A stretch of 64,000 bases of DNA from an uncultured Clostridia bacterium. Lineage in GTDB: Bacteria > Bacillota > Clostridia > Oscillospirales > Ruminococcaceae. The notes under the pieces were generated by a model, which saw only the letters and a program-made list of their open reading frames with translations, was not told the origin of the DNA and did not search any database. The stretch spans positions 1 through 64,000 of the forward strand of contig CAOKWH010000010.1 in assembly GCA_948473085.1 (NCBI GenBank), read 5' to 3'. Both the position numbers and the translations under genes were made by a program. Below, one piece after another: positions 33,574 through 42,765 of the stretch (position 1 is its first letter; each line of letters opens with the position of its first letter).

Positions 33574-35337
33574 GTGATTTCCGAGAGCTTTTTGGAGGAA
33601 CTGAAACTCCGGTGTGATGTGGAGCAGATTATCTCCTCCTATGTGCTGCTCAAGCGCAGCGGGCGAAATCTCAAGGGCCTCTGCCCCTTCCATTCCGAGA
33701 AAACGCCGTCCTTTGTGGTCTACCCCGATAGCCAATCCTTCTACTGCTTTGGCTGTGGGGTTGGGGGGGACGCCGTCACCTTTATCAAACGGGTGGAAAA
33801 CCTGGAGTATGTGGAGGCTGTCAAATACCTGGCCGAGCGGGTGGGTATGCCGCTGCCCGAGGATGTGGCCGAGGATCGCACCGCCCAGCTGCGGCTGCGC
33901 ATTTTGGAGATGAACCGGGAGGCTGCCCGCTTTTTCCATCGCTGCCTGATAGAACCGCCGGGCCGCCAGGGGCTGGAATACCTGCTGGCCCGGGGGCTGG
34001 ATAAAAAGACCATCATCCGGTTTGGCCTGGGATATGCCCCGGACAGCTGGGACGCCTTGCGGGACCACCTGCAGCAAAAGGGGTTCAGCCGGGAGGAGAT
34101 GGTTTCCGCTGCCCTGGTAACCCAGGGGCGGAACAACAGCGTGTTCGATACCTTCCGCCATCGGGTCATCTTTCCCATCATCGACCTGCGGGGCAATGTC
34201 ATTGGCTTTGGCGGCCGGGCACTGGGGGCGGATAAGGGACCCAAGTATTTGAACTCGGCGGATACGCTGGCCTATAAGAAAAGCCGCAACCTGTTTGCCA
34301 TGAATTTTGCCAAAAACACCAAGGAACAGCGGCTGATTCTCTGCGAGGGGTATATGGATGCCGTATCCATCTACCAGGGCGGGTTTGACAATGCCGTTGC
34401 CACCCTGGGCACGGCGCTGACACCGGAGCAGGCCCGGCTGGTTTCCCACTACACCAAAGAGGTGGTGCTGGCCTACGATTCGGACGAACCGGGCCAGGCG
34501 GCTACCCGCCGGGCGGTGAAGCTGTTTGACGAAATTGGCGTAAAGGTGAAGGTGTTGCAGATACAGGGGGCGAAGGACCCGGACGAGTTTATCAAAAAGT
34601 TTGGGGCCACCCGTTTTAAGCTGCTGCTGGATGGCAGCAGCAACGCCACCGAATATGCCATTGCCCGCCTGCGGGAGCGGCACGATATTGGCACAGATGA
34701 TGGAAAGGTGCGCTTTTTGGCGGAACTGGCCGGCCTGCTCTGCGAGGTGCCCAGCCCGGTGGAGCGGGATGTGTATATCTCCCGCTGGGCAGGGGAGCTG
34801 GGGGTATCGGCCGATGCACTGCGGGAGCAGGTGAAAAGCAGCTGGCGCCGCAAAAAGAACACCCAGCGCAAAAAACAATATGCCGATTTGGGCGTGGCCT
34901 CCCAGGATGTGGAGATGAACCGGAAGGACCCCCAGCGGGCAAGAAATATCGGGTATGCCCTGGCAGAGGATAAACTGATTGCCGCCCTGCTGAAAAATAA
35001 CGATTTTTACCCCTTTATCAGCGGGCAGCTGCAGCCGGAGGATTTTGTAACCGATTCCAACCGCGCCATCTTTGCCGAGCTGTGCGGGCGTATTGCAGAA
35101 AACCGCAGCACCAGCATGACCGCGCTGGCCGGCGTACTGGATGAAGCCCTGATTTCCCGGCTTTCCTGGCTTATTGCAGACAATGATACACAGCGTTTTG
35201 ACCTGGATCAGGTGCAGGATTACATAAATAAGATACGATCCTATAAACTAAAGAAGGACAGCGCCGAGATATCGGGCATGACCGGGGGCGAACTGGACGA
35301 CTATATCAAAAAGCTTTCAGAGAAAAAAAGAGGATAG
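33574..35337 (+). CDS. dnaG: DNA primase DnaG
   Basis: 587 residues. It has the CHC2 zinc-binding domain (Cys-Pro-Phe-His, then Cys-Phe-Gly-Cys, about 38-65) and the RNA polymerase domain with TOPRIM motifs Glu-Gly-Tyr-Met-Asp (about 264) and Asp-Ser-Asp (about 307). A C-terminal helicase-binding region follows. It makes primers for replication. The frame is open further upstream into dgt, but GTG 33574 follows AAGGAGGGGG and gives the family N-terminus. It overlaps the rpoD ribosome-binding site. Confidence 0.96.
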   Translation: MISESFLEELKLRCDVEQIISSYVLLKRSGRNLKGLCPFHSEKTPSFVVYPDSQSFYCFGCGVGGDAVTFIKRVENLEYVEAVKYLAERVGMPLPEDVAEDRTAQLRLRILEMNREAARFFHRCLIEPPGRQGLEYLLARGLDKKTIIRFGLGYAPDSWDALRDHLQQKGFSREEMVSAALVTQGRNNSVFDTFRHRVIFPIIDLRGNVIGFGGRALGADKGPKYLNSADTLAYKKSRNLFAMNFAKNTKEQRLILCEGYMDAVSIYQGGFDNAVATLGTALTPEQARLVSHYTKEVVLAYDSDEPGQAATRRAVKLFDEIGVKVKVLQIQGAKDPDEFIKKFGATRFKLLLDGSSNATEYAIARLRERHDIGTDDGKVRFLAELAGLLCEVPSPVERDVYISRWAGELGVSADALREQVKSSWRRKKNTQRKKQYADLGVASQDVEMNRKDPQRARNIGYALAEDKLIAALLKNNDFYPFISGQLQPEDFVTDSNRAIFAELCGRIAENRSTSMTALAGVLDEALISRLSWLIADNDTQRFDLDQVQDYINKIRSYKLKKDSAEISGMTGGELDDYIKKLSEKKRG

Positions 35338-35348
35338 GAGTGGCGCAC

Positions 35349-36443
<1,095 letters not shown>

Positions 36444-36495
36444 TAGCGGGCTGCTGCCCGGCAGGTTTTTCCATGGCTGACCCGGCAGGGCGGCG

Positions 36496-36524
36496 TTGAC
36501 AAAACCCGGCGGAACAGGTATACT
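36496..36524 (+). promoter_or_regulatory. Promoter of the Rrf2 gene
   Basis: TTGACA (36496-36501), 17 bp, TATACT (36519-36524). An imperfect inverted repeat, CTATAG/TATTATAG (36527-36545), just downstream could be an autoregulatory operator. Confidence 0.8.
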
Positions 36525-36576
36525 GGCTATAGAGGACTATTATAGTATACTTTTGCATCTTTTCGGGAGGTTTGAA

Positions 36577-36987
36577 ATGCACATCACTTTGGAGGCGGAT
36601 TACGCTGTGCGCATTGTCCACTGTCTTGCCCGGAATGCCCGGCGGATGGACGCCAAAAGCATTTCGGACGAAACCGGTGTGACACTCCGATTTTCTCTAA
36701 AAATCCTGCGTAAACTGGTATCGGCAGGCATCATCAAGTCCTATAAGGGCACCCAGGGGGGCTATGAAGTGGCCCGGCCGCTGGACGAAATTACGCTCAA
36801 TGATATTATTGAAACGGTGGAAGGCCCCTTTACCCTGAGCCGCTGCTTAAAGGGGGACTACAGCTGCGGCCAGAACTGCGGCGAGGGCTGCGACTGTGTG
36901 TTCCGGGGCATCTATGAGGAGATTTCCCAGGAAGTGCAGCAAAAGCTCTCGGCCGTCAAATTTTCCGACCTGGTGAAGAATAAATAA
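36577..36987 (+). CDS. Rrf2 family transcriptional regulator
   Basis: 136 residues. The winged helix starts Ile-Thr-Leu-Glu-Ala-Asp-Tyr-Ala-Val-Arg. The wing has Gly-Thr-Gln-Gly-Gly-Tyr. The C-terminal part has clustered cysteines (Arg-Cys-Leu, Ser-Cys-Gly-Gln-Asn-Cys, Gly-Cys-Asp-Cys; about 89-107), so an iron-sulfur or thiol-based sensor is likely. It may be IscR-like, NsrR-like or RsrR-like. CGGGAGG lies 7 nt before the ATG. Confidence 0.93.
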   Translation: MHITLEADYAVRIVHCLARNARRMDAKSISDETGVTLRFSLKILRKLVSAGIIKSYKGTQGGYEVARPLDEITLNDIIETVEGPFTLSRCLKGDYSCGQNCGEGCDCVFRGIYEEISQEVQQKLSAVKFSDLVKNK

Positions 36988-37164
36988 ACACTATAAGGGC
37001 CTCTCTGCGTTGTTGCAGGGGGGCTTTGTTTGAAGCTGGAGGCGATACAGCTCTGTGTATGTCCTGCAATCCTTGGAAACAGAGGAGGCCCCACTGTATA
37101 TTACAGGGCGGAACATGGGATAGCCGGCGCTGGTTGTGCAGCTGGTTGACAAAGCGAGGAAATA

Positions 37165-37192
37165 TTGACTTTTTACCCGATGGAGCTATAAT
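37165..37192 (+). promoter_or_regulatory. Promoter of the zinc-ribbon membrane protein gene
   Basis: TTGACT (37165-37170), 16 bp, TATAAT (37187-37192). Confidence 0.75.
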
Positions 37193-37230
37193 AGAAACCG
37201 AAATGATTCTATCTTCGGGAGGGATTTTGA

Positions 37231-37806
37231 GTGCCAAGTTACTACAAGCACAAGAAAAAAGAAAGTATTGATGTGCCGTATTCCTTCTGCTGTGAGCAGT
37301 GTATGCAGGATAGCGGCATGCTCACTGCCACCATTGTTGGTTCTACGGCGGAGATCAACGACCCTTACCGGCAGCTGAACAGTAAAAAGCAGCAGAAGCT
37401 GGATGAAAAGGCCCATGCCTACCTGGTTAGCGCCGTAAGGGAGGCCTACAACAACGCCACTGACAAAAAGGTTTATTCCACTGTATTTAAGGACGAATGC
37501 CCCCACTGCCACAAGCCCCAGTCCTGGGGGCTCACCGGCCTGAAGGATGAGATGTATCTCTGGCCCTCTGCCTGGGCCATCGTGGGCATTATTCTCGGCG
37601 TGGGGTACTACTTCTTCGGCGGCAACAACAATAACCTGCCGGGCGCCCTGCTGGCAGGCGGTGTCTGCTTTGCCCTGGCAGTGGGGATGTATGCCTGGAA
37701 CATGGTAAAGATAGCCAACAAAAAAAAGCAGGTTTCCTCTGCCAGCCAGCAGAATGAGCCTGATATTATATGGGATGCTGTGCGGCATATTATAGACGAA
37801 AAATAA
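37231..37806 (+). CDS. Membrane protein with split Cys-x-x-Cys zinc ribbon
   Basis: 191 residues, GTG start after CGGGAGGG. Phe-Cys-Cys-Glu-Gln-Cys (about 19-24) and Cys-Pro-His-Cys (about 90-93) look like the two halves of a zinc ribbon. Two hydrophobic segments follow (about 110-130 and 136-155), then a charged tail, so the ribbon should face the cytosol. The family is not recognised. It is monocistronic. Confidence 0.7.
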   Translation: MPSYYKHKKKESIDVPYSFCCEQCMQDSGMLTATIVGSTAEINDPYRQLNSKKQQKLDEKAHAYLVSAVREAYNNATDKKVYSTVFKDECPHCHKPQSWGLTGLKDEMYLWPSAWAIVGIILGVGYYFFGGNNNNLPGALLAGGVCFALAVGMYAWNMVKIANKKKQVSSASQQNEPDIIWDAVRHIIDEK

Positions 37807-37812
37807 AGAACC

Positions 37813-37848
37813 GGCCCAGCCCTGATGAAACAGGGCCGGGCCCTTTTT
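37813..37848 (+). terminator. Terminator
   Basis: GGCCCAGCCCTG and CAGGGCCGGGCC form a long stem followed by T5. Confidence 0.9.
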
Positions 37849-38137
37849 ATGCAAAGAAGCCGGCTGTCACATTCCGGGCAGATATACTGTTTTTACGCAT
37901 TTTATGCTATAATAACCATGAGAACAGATAGGATAAAAGATACCTGGGCGGTGCTTTGTGCCTGTGGTATCGGCACAACGGGGCATATTGGTTTTCCGCC
38001 AAATTAAAAACGAGCGGATTCCCTGCCGCAGTGGATAATATACTGGCAACAGGCTGCCGGCCGAGCAAAATGGGCTATCCAGCAGATGGGGAGGACCATG
38101 CCCAGTGGATCTAATAGGATAGGGGAGGGCTTTGCGT
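37849..38137 (+). other. Gene-free leader region of exoA
   Basis: An extended -10 (TGCTATAAT at 37905-37913) is present without a good -35. It would give a leader of about 215 nt before exoA. No known riboswitch motif is seen. Short open frames here lack ribosome-binding sites. Confidence 0.5.
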
Positions 38138-38893
38138 ATGAAGCTGATTTCGTGGAATGTAAACGGGTTACGGGCCTGTTTGGGCAAGGGGTTTATGGAC
38201 TTTTTCAGGGCGGAGGATGCCGACATCTTCTGCGTGCAGGAGACAAAGATGCAGCAGGGCCAGGCCGAAGTGCCCGCCGAAGGGTATTTTCAGTACTGGA
38301 ACAGCGCCGAGAAAAAGGGCTACTCCGGCACAGCGGTGTTCACCAAGCAGGAGCCGCTTTCGGTGCGCTATGGGTTGGGCATACCGGAACATGACCGGGA
38401 GGGCCGGGTTATCACACTGGAGTTTGAAGGGTTTTATCTGGTGAATGTCTACACCCCCAACTCCAAGTCGGGCCTGGAACGGCTGGAATACCGCTGCGAA
38501 TGGGAGGACGCCTTCCGGGACTATCTGAATGCCCTCCGGCAGCAGAAACCGGTGGTTGTCTGTGGGGATATGAATGTGGCCCACGCCGAGATAGACCTGA
38601 CCAACCCCAAGGCCAACCAGCGCAGCGCCGGCTTTACGGCGGAGGAGCGGGATAAAATGACCCGGCTGCTGGCAAGCGGCTTTGTGGATAGCTTCCGGCA
38701 GCTCTACCCCGATAAAACCGGGGCTTACACCTGGTGGAGCTACCGGTTCCGCTCCCGGGATAAGGATATTGGCTGGCGCATCGACTACTTTCTGGTTTCG
38801 GACAGTGCCGCCGCCGGTATCCGGGAGGCCAGCATTTACACCCAGGTGATGGGCAGCGACCATTGCCCGGTGGGTTTGAGCATAGAACTGTAA
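38138..38893 (+). CDS. exoA: Exodeoxyribonuclease III
   Basis: 251 residues, the EEP nuclease fold. It has Ser-Trp-Asn-Val-Asn-Gly (about 5), the catalytic Glu in Cys-Val-Gln-Glu-Thr-Lys (about 35), Gly-Asp-Met-Asn-Val-Ala (about 149), Trp-Arg-Ile-Asp-Tyr and the final Ser-Asp-His-Cys-Pro. It is an AP endonuclease and 3'-5' exonuclease of base-excision repair. ATG 38138 follows AGGGGAGGG. A GNAT gene follows 12 bp later. Confidence 0.96.
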   Translation: MKLISWNVNGLRACLGKGFMDFFRAEDADIFCVQETKMQQGQAEVPAEGYFQYWNSAEKKGYSGTAVFTKQEPLSVRYGLGIPEHDREGRVITLEFEGFYLVNVYTPNSKSGLERLEYRCEWEDAFRDYLNALRQQKPVVVCGDMNVAHAEIDLTNPKANQRSAGFTAEERDKMTRLLASGFVDSFRQLYPDKTGAYTWWSYRFRSRDKDIGWRIDYFLVSDSAAAGIREASIYTQVMGSDHCPVGLSIEL

Positions 38894-38905
38894 GGAGGAA
38901 AAGCC

Positions 38906-39451
38906 ATGATAGAAACAAAACGCCTGCTGCTGCGCCCTTTAACCGGGGAGGATTTGGAACTGGTGTACCAGCTGGTATCCAATGAGGAGATTGGCTCCCG
39001 GATGCGCTTTGGTACCCTGAATACCCGGCAGGAGGCCCAGCAGCTGATGGAGGGGTACCTGCACAGCCCTGAGCAGTTCCCCTTTGCCATTTTGGAGCGG
39101 GATAGCGGGGCGTTCATTGGGGTGTTTGTGCTCAAGCAGTACGATGCCGCCGGGGAGGAATACGCCGTGACCACCTTTACAGCGCCCTTTAGCTGGGGCA
39201 AAGGGTATGCCGGCGAGGTGCTGTCCAGAATGATTACATACGCCCGGGAGGAACTGGGGGCCAAATGTATGGTGGACCATTTAAAGCTGGATAACCTGGC
39301 CTCGGTGCGGATGCACCAGCGGCTGGGCTTTGCCCATGTGGATACCGAATATTTTGATAACTGCCCCCAGGGGCTGGGTACCTACCGGCTCCCGCTGGAA
39401 AACTGGCAGGAGGATGGGTCGGCAGTGGAGAAAAACCCGTTAGCTTTGTAA
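38906..39451 (+). CDS. GNAT family N-acetyltransferase, RimJ/RimL type
   Basis: 181 residues. It starts Glu-Thr-Lys-Arg-Leu-Leu-Leu-Arg-Pro-Leu as in the RimJ/RimL subfamily. The acetyl-CoA loop is Trp-Gly-Lys-Gly-Tyr-Ala-Gly-Glu (about 96), with a later Asn-x-Ala-Ser-Val-Arg-Met-His-Gln-Arg-Leu-Gly-Phe. It may acetylate an N-terminal or small-molecule amine. AAGGAGG precedes the ATG, and it is in an operon with exoA. Confidence 0.88.
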   Translation: MIETKRLLLRPLTGEDLELVYQLVSNEEIGSRMRFGTLNTRQEAQQLMEGYLHSPEQFPFAILERDSGAFIGVFVLKQYDAAGEEYAVTTFTAPFSWGKGYAGEVLSRMITYAREELGAKCMVDHLKLDNLASVRMHQRLGFAHVDTEYFDNCPQGLGTYRLPLENWQEDGSAVEKNPLAL

Positions 39452-39479
39452 AAAATGTGTAAGAACTTTTTATATAAGG

Positions 39480-39508
39480 TTGAACCATCGGGAATTTTGT
39501 CTTATAAT
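39480..39508 (+). promoter_or_regulatory. Promoter of the hydrogenase operon
   Basis: TTGAAC (39480-39485), 17 bp, TATAAT (39503-39508). A Rex-like palindrome follows directly. Further downstream in the leader, a GCTGTGC/GCACAGC hairpin lies at 39542-39571. Confidence 0.8.
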
Positions 39509-39515
39509 GATTGAT

Positions 39516-39533
39516 ATGTTAATTTTATAACGA
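39516..39533. promoter_or_regulatory. Rex-like operator
   Basis: ATGTTAA-TTTT-ATAACGA matches the Rex consensus TTGTTAA-N4-TTAACAA at 11 of 14 fixed positions. It lies at the expected transcription start, a repressor position. Rex senses NADH/NAD+ and controls fermentation and hydrogenase genes in clostridia. No rex gene is in the window. Confidence 0.5.
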
Positions 39534-39603
39534 AATAAGCTGCTGTGCCTTTGGTTCGTCCAAAGCACAGCCTTTCGCTGCACAGATAGAAAGGGGTATT
39601 ATT

Positions 39604-39852
39604 GTGGATATTTTTGTTTGCATCGGCAGTTCCTGCCATCTCAAAGGGTCCTATGACATCATCCAGCTGCTCAACGAGCGCATCCGGCGGGACGGCCTGG
39701 AGGATCGCGTCGAGGTCAAGGGGTCCTTCTGCCTAGGGCACTGCACCGACGGTGTCAGCATGCGGGTGGGGGATACCATTGTCACCGGCGTGAGCCGGGA
39801 GAACTTTGATGACAAGTTTGAAGAATATGTGCTTGGAGCGTTGGAGAGATGA
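39604..39852 (+). CDS. Thioredoxin-like [2Fe-2S] protein (NuoE/HydC-like)
   Basis: 82 residues, only the C-terminal ferredoxin half of a NuoE-type subunit. Its four cysteines are in Cys-Ile-Gly-Ser-Ser-Cys (6, 11) and Phe-Cys-Leu-Gly-His-Cys (43, 47). It should carry electrons to or from the hydrogenase-like proteins encoded next. GTG start after AAAGGGG. Its end overlaps the next gene by 4 bp, so translation is coupled. Confidence 0.85.
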   Translation: MDIFVCIGSSCHLKGSYDIIQLLNERIRRDGLEDRVEVKGSFCLGHCTDGVSMRVGDTIVTGVSRENFDDKFEEYVLGALER

Positions 39853-41516
39853 GCGAGCTTTTACTTCTGAAGAAGGACGACTGTAAAAACTGCTATAAAT
39901 GTATCCGGGAATGCGCGCTCAAGTCCATCCGGTTTTCCGAGAACCGGGCGCAGATTGTGGAAAACGAGTGTGTCTACTGCGGCCACTGCTATGTAGTGTG
40001 CCCCCAGAGCGCCAAGGAGGTGCGCAAGGACGCCCATCGGGTGCAGGAGCTGATTGCCTCCGGGCGCAAGGTGGTGGCCAGCCTGGCCCCCTCCTTTATT
40101 GCCGATTTTGGTGTGGCGGGTATTCGGGAGATGCAAACCGCCCTGCGGCAGCTGGGCTTTTATGATGTAGAGGAAACCGCCCGGGGCGCCCGGATTGTCA
40201 AAACCGAGTACGAGCGGATGATTGCCGATGGCCGGCACAAGCTGATTATCTCCTCCTGCTGCCACAGCGTCAACCTGCTTATCCAAAAGCGCTATCCCAA
40301 GGCGCTGCCCTACCTGGCCAAGGTGGATTCGCCCATGCTGGCCCATGCCAAGAGCATCAAGGCCAGGATACCGGACAGCGCAGTGGTGTTTATCGGCCCC
40401 TGTGTTTCCAAAAAGGATGAGGCCGAGCGGTATGGCTGTGTGGATGTGGTGCTCACCTTTGATGAGCTGATGGACTGGATGGAGGCGGAAGGCGTCCGCC
40501 TGGAATCCCCCGGCGGCACCGACGGCACCCAGGCCCGGTCCCGGTTTTTCCCTACCCCCGGCGGTATTATCCGCTCGATGGATCTGGACGATGGCTTCAC
40601 CTATATTCCCATTGACGGCCTGCGCCGCTGTATGGACGCCCTGGAGGAGATTGAAAAGGGCGGCATGGAAAACTGTTTTATTGAGATGAACGCCTGCGAG
40701 GGCAGCTGTATTGGCGGCCCGGTTATGCACCGCTACCATGCTTCCCCCATCAGCTGCAAGAACCGGGTGGAGCAGTACAGCGGCCGGACCGGGGCGGATT
40801 TTTCCGATATGCCTGCCGGCCCGTTGGAAAAGAACATCCCCTTTTTGGGCACTGGCAGCATGATGCCAGGGGAACAGGCCATCCAGGAGGTGCTGCACAA
40901 GCTGGGCAAATTCCGCCCGGAGGACGAACTGAACTGTGGCAGCTGCGGGTACAGCACCTGCCGGGAAAAGGCCATTGCCGTCTGCCAGGGCAAGGCCGAC
41001 CTGAGCATGTGCCTGCCCTTCTTAAAGGAGCGGGCAGAGAGCTTTTCCGGCGTTATTCTGGATAACACCCCCAACGCCATTATTGCCATGGATACCCGGC
41101 TGTGCATCCAGCAGATGAACGGTGCGGCGGGCCGGTTGTTCGGCATTGAAAATGTCCGGGAGATGATTGGCCAGCCCATTGATGTGCTGCTGGGTTCGGT
41201 GGAATATTTGCAGGCGATGGACGGGGATAAGCCGGATGGACCCATCCGCCACTATCTGCCCGAGTATGACAAGTATGTGGAGGAAACCATCGCCTTTGAC
41301 CCGGAGTACAATGTTGTCATCAGCATTATCAAGGATATAACCGAAGAAACCTGCCGGGCAAAGGAGCTGGAAGGGGAGCGCCGGCGCACTGCCGAGCTGG
41401 CTGACCGGGTGATAGAAAAGCAGATGCGGGTAGCCCAGGAGATTGCCTCGCTGCTGGGAGAAACCACGGCCGAGACCAAAATTGCGCTGACCCGCCTGAA
41501 GGACACGATGGAATAG
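39849..41516 (+). CDS. PAS-linked sensory-type [FeFe]-hydrogenase (HydS-like)
   Basis: 555 residues. Domains: two [4Fe-4S] ferredoxin motifs (Cys12-51), an H-cluster domain (about 70-330), an extra four-Cys iron-sulfur domain (Cys363, 366, 371, 388), a PAS domain (about 398-500) and a C-terminal coiled helix. H-cluster loops are altered: L1 Ser-Ser-Cys-Cys-His (136-140) has His for the usual Pro, L2 is Gly-Pro-Cys-Val-Ser-Lys-Lys (Cys185), and L3 is Asn-Ala-Cys-Glu-Gly-Ser-Cys (Cys283, 287). All cluster ligands are kept. The PAS domain and the neighbouring phosphatase match the known group C (phosphatase-linked) putative hydrogen sensors. Confidence 0.88.
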   Translation: MSELLLLKKDDCKNCYKCIRECALKSIRFSENRAQIVENECVYCGHCYVVCPQSAKEVRKDAHRVQELIASGRKVVASLAPSFIADFGVAGIREMQTALRQLGFYDVEETARGARIVKTEYERMIADGRHKLIISSCCHSVNLLIQKRYPKALPYLAKVDSPMLAHAKSIKARIPDSAVVFIGPCVSKKDEAERYGCVDVVLTFDELMDWMEAEGVRLESPGGTDGTQARSRFFPTPGGIIRSMDLDDGFTYIPIDGLRRCMDALEEIEKGGMENCFIEMNACEGSCIGGPVMHRYHASPISCKNRVEQYSGRTGADFSDMPAGPLEKNIPFLGTGSMMPGEQAIQEVLHKLGKFRPEDELNCGSCGYSTCREKAIAVCQGKADLSMCLPFLKERAESFSGVILDNTPNAIIAMDTRLCIQQMNGAAGRLFGIENVREMIGQPIDVLLGSVEYLQAMDGDKPDGPIRHYLPEYDKYVEETIAFDPEYNVVISIIKDITEETCRAKELEGERRRTAELADRVIEKQMRVAQEIASLLGETTAETKIALTRLKDTME

Positions 41517-41538
41517 GGCAGGCGGGAGGAAAAAACCA

Positions 41539-42708
41539 ATGAACAGTCTTACCACAGAAGTGGGCTATGTCAGCCTGCTGAAACAGGGGGAGGAGCTCTG
41601 CGGCGACCGGGTGGAAACCATCGTTTCCTCAGACAGCACTACATTGGTGCTGGCCGACGGCCTGGGCAGCGGGGTGAAGGCCAACATCCTTTCCACCCTC
41701 ACCTCCAAGATACTGGCTACCATGATGGCCAGCGGCATGCCGGTGGAGGAGTGCGTCAGCACCATTGCCAAAACCTTGCCCATCTGCAATGTGCGCAAGG
41801 TGGCCTATTCCACCTTTACAGTAATGCAGGTCAATCACAACCAGGAGATGACGCTCGTCCAGTTTGATAATCCGGCGGTTATCCTGCTCCGGGGCGGCGT
41901 TTCCATCGATTATCCCAAGGAAGAGCTGTTAATAGACGGCAAAAAGGTGCTCAAAAGCGTTGTGGCAATCAAACCCAACGATATTTTCCTCACCATGAGC
42001 GATGGCGCCCTCTATGCCGGCGTGGGCAAACAGTACAACTATGGCTGGCAGCGGGACAATATTGTCGATTATCTGGAGGCCCGGTACGAGCCGGACTGGT
42101 CGGCCAAAATGGCCTGTACTATCATTGCCGAGGAGTGCGACCGGCTGTATGGCCATGCCCCGGGGGATGACACCACTGTGGCGGCCATTCGCATCCGCCG
42201 GAGGCAGGCGGTGAAGTTGATGATAGGCCCGCCGGAACACCCGGAGGATGATAACCGGGTGCTGGAGCTGCTGCTGGCCGGGGAGGCCAAGCGCATTGTC
42301 TGCGGCGGCACCACCTCCGGGCTGGTGGCCCGGTATCTGGACCGACCGCTGGTGCCCTCCATCGAGTATTATGACCCGGAGGTTCCCCCCACAGCCAAAA
42401 TTGAGGGCATCGACCTGGTTACCGAGGGGGTTATCACCATTGGCCGGGTGCTGCGCTACGCCAGGGAGTACCTGGCGGACAGCGACCTTTCGGCCCAATG
42501 GAGCGGCAGGAAGGATGGGGCTTCCCGCATTGCCCAGCTGCTGTTTGAGGAGGCCACTGATATCCATTTCCTGGTGGGCCGGGCCATGAACCCCGCCCAC
42601 CAAAACCCCGACCTGCCCATTACGATGGCCATTAAAATGGGGCTGATTGAGGAGCTGGCCAAACTGCTGGAGCAGATGGGCAAACAGGTACAGGTGACCT
42701 ATTTTTAG
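41539..42708 (+). CDS. SpoIIE/PP2C-type serine phosphatase, hydrogenase-linked
   Basis: 389 residues. The phosphatase core (about 1-220) has Leu-Ala-Asp-Gly-Leu-Gly-Ser-Gly (about 35), Met-Ser-Asp-Gly-Ala (about 153) and Gly-Asp-Asp-Thr-Thr-Val (about 211), the acidic metal ligands of SpoIIE/PP2C enzymes. The remaining 160 residues, with Val-Cys-Gly-Gly-Thr-Thr-Ser-Gly, form a second domain of unknown role. It is expected to be the output of the preceding hydrogen sensor, but the phosphoprotein substrate is unknown. It lies 22 bp after the sensor gene. Confidence 0.88.
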   Translation: MNSLTTEVGYVSLLKQGEELCGDRVETIVSSDSTTLVLADGLGSGVKANILSTLTSKILATMMASGMPVEECVSTIAKTLPICNVRKVAYSTFTVMQVNHNQEMTLVQFDNPAVILLRGGVSIDYPKEELLIDGKKVLKSVVAIKPNDIFLTMSDGALYAGVGKQYNYGWQRDNIVDYLEARYEPDWSAKMACTIIAEECDRLYGHAPGDDTTVAAIRIRRRQAVKLMIGPPEHPEDDNRVLELLLAGEAKRIVCGGTTSGLVARYLDRPLVPSIEYYDPEVPPTAKIEGIDLVTEGVITIGRVLRYAREYLADSDLSAQWSGRKDGASRIAQLLFEEATDIHFLVGRAMNPAHQNPDLPITMAIKMGLIEELAKLLEQMGKQVQVTYF

Positions 42709-42765
42709 TTTATAAGACGCAGGGCCCTGCCCTGCACCCGGTTTAATAGATGGAGGCTTTTTTCT

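Noticed and set aside
37825..38007. 60-codon open frame before exoA
   Set aside because: It starts inside a strong terminator and crosses the exoA promoter, with no ribosome-binding site.
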